NCBI GenBank assembly: GCA_947630375.1
Contig: CANRHH010000005.1
Coordinates: 23,327-87,326, forward strand
Direction: 5' to 3'
From: an uncultured Oscillospiraceae bacterium
GTDB taxonomy: Bacteria > Bacillota > Clostridia > Oscillospirales > Oscillospiraceae
Length of the DNA: 64,000 nt
Below the pieces are notes generated by a model. It was not told the origin of the DNA and searched no databases. It was given only the letters and a program-made list of their open reading frames with translations. The first letter of the stretch is position 1; each line of letters starts with the position of its first letter. Both the position numbers and the translations under genes were made by a program. Below are positions 57,646 to 64,000 of this stretch, one piece after another.

Positions 57646-58332
57646 TTACTGTACAACGATTTGGAACAACAGATTCTGGGAGCCCAGCCAGAAGCGGGCG
57701 CCGGGGGCCACCGGCTCCGGGTAGTGGGGCGGCAGGCGCTTCCCGGCCCCGGTAAAGGTGCCGTAGCTGGAGCCTAAATCCACCAGCTCCAGCCCGCCCG
57801 TCTGGCCGCGGCGCAGCATACAGTGGATGCCGCTGAGGCCCGGGGTCCCGTCGGGCATACGGACCGCGCAGTTGGGGGCCCGGCCAAAGAGCAGCTCCTG
57901 GCCGCTCAGGGGATAGGTCTGGCCCTGGAGGGGCCCGGCCAGGCAGCGGACCGCTACGGTGGTCGCTGGCGGGGGCACCGGCCCCACCGGGGCGGCCGCC
58001 CCCTTCGGATTGGGCCCGAAGCGGTTGGGCCCGGGGTCGCTGTCCTGGGCAAACCAGATCAGCAGCAGGATCTCCCCCACTAAGGGCACCAAGAGCAGCA
58101 GCAGATACGCGCCGCCCCGCCCTGTGTCGTGCAGCCGGCGGACGCAGACCGCCGCCGTCGGCACCAGCACCGCCAGAGAATAGATGGCAGACACCGGGGC
58201 CAGGGGCGTGACGTAGAACACATAGACGATGCCGTTGAGCAGGGCAAAGTACCAATATTCGCTCCGCCGGGCACGGCCGTTGAAATTGGCGTAATTTTGG
58301 AACACATGCTGGACAGCCTGGGAAAAATTCAT
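57646..58332 (-). CDS. DUF805 membrane domain fused to FHA
   Basis: 228 residues. DUF805-type start (FNGRARRSEYWYFALLNGIV, then RRLHDTGRGGAYLLLLLVPLVG) with about four helices to residue 95, then GPNRFGPNPKG, then an FHA domain (LLFGRAPNCAVRMPD, LSGIHCMLRR, DLGSSYGTF). A membrane-bound phosphothreonine reader. GGGAGG precedes the ATG. First gene of the nine-gene kinase operon; only a weak promoter (TGGACA-19-TAAAAT) is visible upstream. Confidence 0.88.
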   Translation of the reverse strand: MNFSQAVQHVFQNYANFNGRARRSEYWYFALLNGIVYVFYVTPLAPVSAIYSLAVLVPTAAVCVRRLHDTGRGGAYLLLLLVPLVGEILLLIWFAQDSDPGPNRFGPNPKGAAAPVGPVPPPATTVAVRCLAGPLQGQTYPLSGQELLFGRAPNCAVRMPDGTPGLSGIHCMLRRGQTGGLELVDLGSSYGTFTGAGKRLPPHYPEPVAPGARFWLGSQNLLFQIVVQ

Positions 58333-58446
58333 GCCGGGGCCTCCCTTCTCTGGGTCGGAATGTTCAATTCTTCAATTCTTTGTATAGTATTTTACAAAAC
58401 GGTGCCCCCCATTTGTCCATATTCTTTCCCGGTTTTAGCGCAAAAA

Positions 58447-58489
58447 CAGAGGGACACGGCACGCCAAAAAGGCGTGCCGTGTCCCTCTG
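58447..58489 (-). terminator. Terminator upstream of the kinase operon
   Basis: Perfect 19-bp stem CAGAGGGACACGGCACGCC and complement, loop of five A, followed on the minus strand by TTTTT. It ends the AP2-protein transcript and insulates the kinase operon. The rest of the 58333-58602 gap shows only AT-rich sequence. Confidence 0.88.
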
Positions 58490-58602
58490 CTTTGATGTGT
58501 ATAAGCGGCGTGAAAGATCCTCTCAGGCAATGCAGGCTGTCAAACAGCTCCTCCAGCCGGAAGATCGTCAATCATAATATCCGCTTCTTGTAAACGTCAT
58601 AG

Positions 58603-59655
58603 CTATTTGCTTTCGTTCCTGTCCCGGGCGGGTGCCGCCTGGGCAGGCGCAAGGCCGTAGTACCAGGCCAGGAACTCGTCGTACATCTCCTCGCCCTTTT
58701 TCCGGGCCTTGACGGCCTCCTGGAGGCTGGGGAAGCTGCCCAAATAATAGGTCTTGCCCTTGAAGGTGATCTGGGCGGCCCACTGGCCGCTTTTCCGGTT
58801 CCGGTATACGCCGTTGTAGCCGCTGGTGTTGGACTTGATAGGCGCCTTCATCCGGTTCTCTATCATGGTCACGCTGGTCCCGTCCACCAGCTTCAGATTG
58901 TCCCGGTAGCTCTCCCGCCGGAGGCAGCCGCAGCTCTTCGTATGGCCGGACTGCAGATTGGCCTGGCTGACCTCCGTCTCGCCGCCGCAGTCGCAGCGGC
59001 AGCGCCAGTAGTGCTGCCCGTCCCGCCTCCCGGCGTAAGCGGTCACCGTCAGGGAGGCGAAGCGGCGGCCCACCAGGTCGTCTACGGCGTTCCGGTCCAG
59101 GGCCTTGCAGCCCTTCGTGTGCCCGCTCTGCAGCGCCGACTGGGCTACGTCCAGCTCCCGGCCGCAGCCGCAGAGGCAGCGGCAGTGCCAGTAGTGGCTG
59201 CCGTCCCGCTTCCCCGCATAGGAGAGCACCTCCAGCGTGCCGAACCGTTTGCCGGCCCAGTCCTTCAGCGGCGGATGCCCCAGGCAGCCGCAGCTTTTCT
59301 TGTACCCGCCGGTGAGCTGGGTGCTGACGGCCAGGCACTCATTGCCGCAGTCGCACTTACAGCGCCAGACCACGCCCCCGCCGGGGCCGCGCTCCTCAGT
59401 CGGTTCCACGCACACAAGCTTCCCGAAGCGCCGCCCCGTCAGGTCCTTCTGGCCTGGCCGCACCTTGGAGCCGCAGCCGCAGTCCCGGACCGTCCTCCGC
59501 TGGAGGGCCCGGGTGTCCAGCAGGATCTCCCCGCCGCAGTCGCACTTACAGCGCCAGACCGTGTACCGCTGGCGGCGCAGGTCCGTCTTTTCCGCCACGG
59601 TGAGCTTCCCGACGCGGTACCCTGCCCCGATCTGTTCTTTTCCTTCGCTCTTCAT
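58603..59655 (-). CDS. Four-repeat Cys-rich protein with C-terminal AP2 domain
   Basis: 350 residues. Four tandem modules of about 50-60 residues share GxxFGxLxV...WxCxCDCG...SCGC (near 12-62, 74-124, 134-183, 193-245); the third has lost the last Cys pair (GCKAL). An AP2-type DNA-binding domain follows (about 270-315, SGYNGVYRNRKSGQWAAQIT). Such modules are known from phage and mobile-element proteins, often with HNH nucleases, but no HNH motif is present. It may bind DNA through Zn-stabilised repeats. It follows the ABC exporter gene by 7 nt with a weak ribosome site. Confidence 0.72.
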   Translation of the reverse strand: MKSEGKEQIGAGYRVGKLTVAEKTDLRRQRYTVWRCKCDCGGEILLDTRALQRRTVRDCGCGSKVRPGQKDLTGRRFGKLVCVEPTEERGPGGGVVWRCKCDCGNECLAVSTQLTGGYKKSCGCLGHPPLKDWAGKRFGTLEVLSYAGKRDGSHYWHCRCLCGCGRELDVAQSALQSGHTKGCKALDRNAVDDLVGRRFASLTVTAYAGRRDGQHYWRCRCDCGGETEVSQANLQSGHTKSCGCLRRESYRDNLKLVDGTSVTMIENRMKAPIKSNTSGYNGVYRNRKSGQWAAQITFKGKTYYLGSFPSLQEAVKARKKGEEMYDEFLAWYYGLAPAQAAPARDRNESK

Positions 59656-59662
59656 AGGCGTT

Positions 59663-61381
59663 TTATTTTTCCCTGACGACTTTTCCGTCCTCCACCCGGT
59701 AGATCCGGTCGCAGCGGCCGATGGCGGACGCCCGGTGCGAGACGATCACCAGCGTCTTCTGCCCCTTCAGGCGGTGGACGGAATCCATCACGGCGGCCTC
59801 CGTCTCCAGATCCAGCGCCGAGGTCGCCTCATCAAAAACGATCAGCGCCGGGTCCCGGTACAGGGCACGGGCCAGGCCCAGCCGCTGCCGCTCTCCGCCG
59901 GAAAGCCGGATCCCCCGCTCCCCGACCGGCGTGTCCAGCCCCTGGGAAAGGGAGCGCACCTTGCCGGCCAGCGCGGCCTTTTCCAGCGCCTCCCACACCT
60001 GTCCGTCCCGGATCTGCCCCTCTTCCAGGCCCATCGCCACGTTGTTCCGGACGGTATCGTCCAGGAGGAACGTGGTCTGCGGCACATAGGCGATCTTCTC
60101 CGCCATGCTGTCGTAATACCGGGCCACCGGGACCCCGTCGATCCGGATCTCCCCCCCGTCCGGGGTGAGCAGGCCCAGCAGGATATCCAGCAGCGTGGTC
60201 TTCCCCGCGCCGGAGGGGCCGATGATGCCCACCGAGGCCCCCATCGGGATCTCCATCTCCACATTCCGCAGGACCGGGGCCCCTTCGCCCTCGTAGGTAA
60301 AGGACACATGCTCCAGGACGATGCTCCCGGTCCGCTCCTTCTCCGCCGGGCAGACAGGCGGCGCCTTCTCCATGGGCGCGGTCTCCTCCATGGCGAAGCG
60401 GATCGCCTCCACGGAGGGCTTCGCGTAATGGATCTCCGTCAGGCTGGCGTTGATCCGGCTGCACGCCGGCAGAAGGCGGATCGCCGTCCAGGCCAGGGCG
60501 GAGAGGCTGGGCAGATACTCCTGCAGCTGCTTTCCGGTCCGCACGAAGAAGAGGATATAGAGCAGCACGGTGAGCACCATGACGCTCTCGATGCACAGGG
60601 CAGGCAGCCGGATCCAGAACTGCCGCAGGTAATCCGAGCGGGCGCATTCCGCGCTGGCCTCGGCAAAGTGCCCCGCGAAATAGTCCTCCTGGCGGCCGGT
60701 CTTGATGTCCTTGATCCCGCTGACGATGTGCTGCAGCCATTTCCAGCGCCGGCGGTTCGCGTCCCGCTGCCGCTGGGCCGCGGCGCGGACCGGCCGCAGC
60801 AGGATCACCCGGATCAGGACGGTCAGGGCGGCGATCCCGGCGGTCAAAAACAGCGTCATGGCCGGGTCGATCAGCAGCAGGTAGAGGCCCATGCCCAGCA
60901 CGACCAGCGCCTCCATGAGGATCTGCATACAGGCGTTGATCCCGGCGGAGAACTGGGCCGTATCCCGGCCCAGCAGGTTTTGCAGCTCGGCGGTGCTGTG
61001 GCGGGTGAAAAAGGGATACGGGCTGTGGACGATGCGCCGGCACAGGAGGGCGGACAGCTCATACCGGGTGGTGCGGATGAACTTCGCCACCATGTAGTTT
61101 TCCCAGGCCAGATAGGGCAGCCGGAAGGCATATAGCCCGATCAGGGCCAGGAGGATCGCCGCCGTCAGCGCCGCCTCCGAGTTTATATGCAGCGCGGCCC
61201 GCAGCCACACCATAGCCGGGTTTTCCCCCATCCACGCGCTGTCCGCCAGGGCGGCGCAGACGGACACCACCAGCGAAAGCCCCGCCACCTCCAGCAGGGA
61301 GGCCAGCAGCATAAGGGGGATCAGCGCCAGCATCCGGTTCCTTCGCTTCGGTCCGATCAGGGTGAGGATCGTTTTGAACAT
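59663..61381 (-). CDS. ABC exporter (MsbA/PglK-like)
   Basis: 572 residues: six-helix exporter domain (about 1-320) fused to an ATPase with Walker A GPSGAGKTT, signature RLSGGERQR, Walker B ALIVFDEATSALD and switch His in VIVSHRAS. The organisation and the neighbouring glycan genes suggest flipping of a lipid-linked glycan or export of a surface polymer. The substrate is not evident. Confidence 0.88.
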   Translation of the reverse strand: MFKTILTLIGPKRRNRMLALIPLMLLASLLEVAGLSLVVSVCAALADSAWMGENPAMVWLRAALHINSEAALTAAILLALIGLYAFRLPYLAWENYMVAKFIRTTRYELSALLCRRIVHSPYPFFTRHSTAELQNLLGRDTAQFSAGINACMQILMEALVVLGMGLYLLLIDPAMTLFLTAGIAALTVLIRVILLRPVRAAAQRQRDANRRRWKWLQHIVSGIKDIKTGRQEDYFAGHFAEASAECARSDYLRQFWIRLPALCIESVMVLTVLLYILFFVRTGKQLQEYLPSLSALAWTAIRLLPACSRINASLTEIHYAKPSVEAIRFAMEETAPMEKAPPVCPAEKERTGSIVLEHVSFTYEGEGAPVLRNVEMEIPMGASVGIIGPSGAGKTTLLDILLGLLTPDGGEIRIDGVPVARYYDSMAEKIAYVPQTTFLLDDTVRNNVAMGLEEGQIRDGQVWEALEKAALAGKVRSLSQGLDTPVGERGIRLSGGERQRLGLARALYRDPALIVFDEATSALDLETEAAVMDSVHRLKGQKTLVIVSHRASAIGRCDRIYRVEDGKVVREK

Positions 61382-61382
61382 G

Positions 61383-62303
61383 TTATGTCCTCTCCGTACC
61401 GGGCAGGATGAATTTCTCCCCGAATTTCCGGTCCCACTCTTCGGATTCGTATTGAAATGTCGAATACAGTGTCAACTCACCCACATACAGTCCGTCTTCT
61501 GCTTCGTAAAAATCAACGCGGATCTCGGGAAATCCCTGGGAGAGTTTTGCTGCGATCTCTAACATTTCCGCAAGGTGAGGCGGTTTCTCAAAATCCCCGT
61601 TGTACAGATTTTTATATTTAACAGGCAGTTTGTTCCACTCCGGATCATAAGCGGATACACAATTCTTTTTGATGGAGGAATAGCAAATAATATGATCCGC
61701 CACGCCGCCGAAGCATTGGACCTGGTAATTTTCAAGATACCCGCCGTCTATGTGGCCGTCGCGGCTTTTTAAGATCCTCTCGGCGATGATGCGGGGAGTT
61801 ACATCGTAATATGCCCGTGCAAAGTTGTTCTTGCCCGTATTCAAGGGATCTAACCACTGACGCACCTGACGGAACAGCTTCCTCTTGTTTACACTGTTTT
61901 TATCGAGTATGCATTTCATGTTTTTGCTGAGACTTGAGCAATTGGACTTGAGCATAAACGAGTCAGGAAGCGTATCCCAGTCTCTTTCCAGATCCTTCAC
62001 GCTTGTCCACATCCCGTAGAGGGGCGCGGTCCAGCCAGGCCCCAGTTTTTCTTCGATGTAGGCCTTAAAGAGATATTTGTCGTACATGCGGGTCATGTCA
62101 GGGTGCTCATAATACAGCGCGTACCAGACCCGCTTTTCCGTGAACAGCACCGGGTGCGACAGGTCAAAGCTGTGCCCCATCTGACGCGCATAATCGCGCA
62201 TGGCTCCCGCGGCCCGCTTTTCCAGCGGCCAATCATAAATCGGCTTAATGAACAGGAAAATAACGCGCCGTTTTATTTTCCCCAGCGTCCTCTTAATGTT
62301 CAT
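61383..62303 (-). CDS. TupA-like ATP-grasp protein, copy 1
   Basis: 306 residues of the TupA-like ATP-grasp family: LSHPVLFTEKRVWYALYY, DKYLFKAYIEEKLGPGW, LKSNCSSLSKN, then PRIIAERIL and EIRVDFYEAEDGLYVGELT, which carry the ATP-grasp Lys and metal-binding acidic residues. The family is linked to teichuronopeptide and capsule synthesis (peptide-bond-type ligation). ATG chosen with GAGG just upstream; overlaps copy 2 by 11 nt. Confidence 0.85.
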   Translation of the reverse strand: MNIKRTLGKIKRRVIFLFIKPIYDWPLEKRAAGAMRDYARQMGHSFDLSHPVLFTEKRVWYALYYEHPDMTRMYDKYLFKAYIEEKLGPGWTAPLYGMWTSVKDLERDWDTLPDSFMLKSNCSSLSKNMKCILDKNSVNKRKLFRQVRQWLDPLNTGKNNFARAYYDVTPRIIAERILKSRDGHIDGGYLENYQVQCFGGVADHIICYSSIKKNCVSAYDPEWNKLPVKYKNLYNGDFEKPPHLAEMLEIAAKLSQGFPEIRVDFYEAEDGLYVGELTLYSTFQYESEEWDRKFGEKFILPGTERT

Positions 62304-63219
62304 GTTTCGCCTCATTTGGCAGGATAAATTTTTCACCCAGCCCGCGGTCAAATTCAGGCTGCTCATAGGTATGGGAACTGTAAAGCGTCATCTCTCCGAT
62401 GTACAGGCCATCTGCCGCGTCGTAGTAATCCACTCGGATGTGGGGAAAGCCCTGTGACAGCTTTTCTGCAACCCGGATCATCTCCTCCAGATGCTCCGGA
62501 CGGGGAATGTCCCGGTTCTCATGTCCCGGGCTCGTGACGGGCAGCTTGTTCCAGGAGTGATCATAGAAGCTATAGGCAAGACGGCCTGCTTCCAGCGGGA
62601 ACCGGTCCGCTGTGGCGAAGATATAATCGGCCTTCCCGCCGAAGCACATGATCTTGTAGTCATATAGCTGACCGCCGTTTCCTGTCAGCAGCTTTTCCGC
62701 CATGATCCGGGGCGTCACGCCGTAGTAGGCCCGATTATAACTGTTGAGCATCGTATTCATTGGGTCCAGCCAACGTTTCACTTTTTGAAAAAGGGCTTTT
62801 GTGTCCACGCTCTTTTTGTCCCGCACAAAGACCACATTCTTTCCCAGGCTGGAGCAGTTGGATTTGAGCACAAAGGCGTCCGGCAGACTGTCCCAGTCCC
62901 GCTTAAAGCTGCGCATGTCCGTCCACATCCCGTAAAGGGGCGCGGTCCAGCCTTGGCCCAGCTTTTCCTCGATATAGCCCTTGAACAGGTACTTGTCACA
63001 GATGCGGGTCATATCCGGATGGTCGTAAAAAAGGCAGTACCACAGCCTTTTCTCTGTAAACAGTTCCGGATGAGACAGATCGAACGTGTGTCCCTCCCAT
63101 TTCTCATAAAGCCGCATGGCCCCGGCTATACGCTTCTCTATGGGCCAGCGGCTGATAGGTTTTTGAAAGGGCCGGAGAGCGAGCCGCTTCACCCTTCCCA
63201 ACAGTTTTCTAATCCTCAT
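62293..63219 (-). CDS. TupA-like ATP-grasp protein, copy 2
   Basis: 308 residues, similar to copies 1 and 3 throughout (LSHPELFTEKRLWYCLFY; LKSNCSSLGKN; HIRVDYYDAADGLYIGEMT). The N terminus is basic (MRIRKLLGRVKRLALRPFQK), without a signal peptide. GAGAGG precedes the ATG. It overlaps the stop of copy 3, showing coupled translation of the array. Confidence 0.86.
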   Translation of the reverse strand: MRIRKLLGRVKRLALRPFQKPISRWPIEKRIAGAMRLYEKWEGHTFDLSHPELFTEKRLWYCLFYDHPDMTRICDKYLFKGYIEEKLGQGWTAPLYGMWTDMRSFKRDWDSLPDAFVLKSNCSSLGKNVVFVRDKKSVDTKALFQKVKRWLDPMNTMLNSYNRAYYGVTPRIMAEKLLTGNGGQLYDYKIMCFGGKADYIFATADRFPLEAGRLAYSFYDHSWNKLPVTSPGHENRDIPRPEHLEEMIRVAEKLSQGFPHIRVDYYDAADGLYIGEMTLYSSHTYEQPEFDRGLGEKFILPNEAKHEH

Positions 63220-64000
63220 GATCCCTCTCAAACGGCAGAACGAACTTCTGCCCTAACCACCGGTCCCACTCCTTCTGATCAAAACTATTTCCAGAAAAAT
63301 GTGCCAGCTCGCCTATGTAGACCCGGTCCCCCTGCTCATAAAAGTCCACCCGCATAAAGGGAAAGCCCTGGGAGAGCCTGGCCGCCAGGGCGAGCATCCC
63401 ATCGATGTGGCGCGGCTTCGGGACATCACGGTTTGGGTGCCCCTTCTTTGTGACCGGCAGCTTATTCCAGTCCAGGTCGTAGTACGCAAAGGAGACCGCC
63501 TTCTTTTCGATGGGAAGTCTGTCTGCCATGGCGCCGAAAAACGCCGGGACCCCGTCAAAGCAATACGCTTTATAATCATAAAGCTGGCCGTTGTTTCCCT
63601 CGAAGAGCTCTTCCGCTATGATGCGGGGCACTATATCGGCATATTCCACATGCACAGTATTGATGTCCGTGTTTTTGGGGACCAGCCACCTGCGGACCTC
63701 CCGGAACAGCTTCTTTGTATCAACGCTCTTCTTGTCGCGGATGATCTTGAGATTGCGGGCCGAGCTGGAACAGCTGGACTTGAGACAAAACGTGTCCGGC
63801 AGGCTGTCCCAGTCCCGCCGAAAGCTGCGCATATCCGTCCACATCCCGTAAAGCCGCGCGGTATAGCCGGGTCCCAGCTTTTCCTCGATGTATCCCTTAA
63901 AGAGATATTTGTCCAGGATATGAGGCAGATCGGGATGATGGAAAAAGAGCGCATACCAGACCAGTTTCTCCGTGAACAGCTCCGGATGGTCCAGGTCAAA
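63209..64000 (-). CDS. TupA-like ATP-grasp protein, copy 3 (5' end outside window)
   Basis: The frame is open to the right edge; 263 residues are visible, starting FDLDHPELFTEKLVWYALFF, so about 30-45 N-terminal residues are missing. Family motifs DKYLFKGYIEEKLGPGY, PRIIAEELFEG and FMRVDFYEQGDRVYIGELA are present. It is the most upstream of three paralogues seen; the cluster probably continues beyond the window. Confidence 0.86.
   Translation of the reverse strand, partial: FDLDHPELFTEKLVWYALFFHHPDLPHILDKYLFKGYIEEKLGPGYTARLYGMWTDMRSFRRDWDSLPDTFCLKSSCSSSARNLKIIRDKKSVDTKKLFREVRRWLVPKNTDINTVHVEYADIVPRIIAEELFEGNNGQLYDYKAYCFDGVPAFFGAMADRLPIEKKAVSFAYYDLDWNKLPVTKKGHPNRDVPKPRHIDGMLALAARLSQGFPFMRVDFYEQGDRVYIGELAHFSGNSFDQKEWDRWLGQKFVLPFERDHED

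Noticed and set aside
47057-58332. Part of a type VI or type VII secretion locus
   Set aside because: No EssC/FtsK-type ATPase, WXG100 protein, Hcp, VgrG or sheath gene is present.
58603-59655. HNH homing endonuclease
   Set aside because: AP2 and Cys modules are present but no HNH motif is visible.
1-64000. CRISPR array, rRNA, tRNA, prophage or insertion sequence
   Set aside because: None seen on reading the intergenic regions and predicted proteins; short tRNA-like pairing was not found, though I could not run a dedicated scan.

Overview
The window is GC-rich, densely coded bacterial DNA. The best guess is a gut Firmicute of the Clostridia, Oscillospiraceae-like. Pointers are AGGAGG-type ribosome binding sites, TTGACA/TATAAT promoters, many monoderm lipoproteins with Ala/Pro linkers after the lipobox, a FeoA-FeoA-FeoB-Cys-rich operon, an Mrp-Mbh type hydrogenase, and zinc-ribbon Ser/Thr kinases with HRDISPDN-type loops. 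The taxonomic call is inference. I see no rRNA, tRNA, CRISPR array, prophage or transposase.

Layout. 0-3.6 kb: end of a TraX-family gene, then a metNIQ methionine transporter operon (minus strand). Its leader encodes a 36-residue peptide with ten Met codons, followed by an intrinsic terminator, which looks like a methionine attenuator. 3.8-5.6 kb: a polytopic membrane protein. 5.7-8.7 kb: ferrous iron uptake operon with four GTTAG-N6-CTAAC-like operator sites. 8.8-11.2 kb: a lipoprotein and a helical regulator/Ser-Thr kinase pair. 11.3-21.2 kb: an oligopeptide ABC transporter operon whose subunits are nearly all unusual: a probably permuted binding protein, an enlarged OppB, a coiled-coil insertion in OppD and membrane helices fused to OppF. 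An ApbE-like protein and a CPYC redox protein follow.

21.2-34.4 kb: one 13-kb minus-strand operon for a membrane-bound, ion-translocating [NiFe] hydrogenase (Mrp-like subunits, ion-channel subunits, hydrogenase module) with maturation genes hypFCDE and hypA. 34.4-35.1 kb: non-coding, rich in inverted repeats. 35.1-38.8 kb: a cohesin-like, membrane-anchored protein beside a secreted dockerin-containing repeat protein. 39.0-41.0 kb: a candidate small RNA and a two-component system. 41.3-43.2 kb: an ammonium transporter fused to a PII protein, behind a structured leader.

43.2-58.3 kb: a phospho-signalling region. One minus-strand operon (58.3 to 47.1 kb) encodes two FHA proteins, two PP2C phosphatases, a secreted-protease/TM/FHA protein, an active tail-anchored kinase, two pseudokinases and an active kinase with a roughly 720-residue extracellular repeat domain. 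A CbbX/SpoVK-like AAA+ ATPase with a TerB-like region and a helical HTH-like protein lie beside it, with rsmE between. The set could couple outside signals to reversible Thr phosphorylation read out by FHA domains. I know no described system with this composition and rank it as the best candidate for something new. 58.6-64.0 kb: a four-repeat Cys-rich AP2 protein, an ABC exporter and three tandem TupA-like ATP-grasp genes, probably part of a surface glycan locus that continues past the window.
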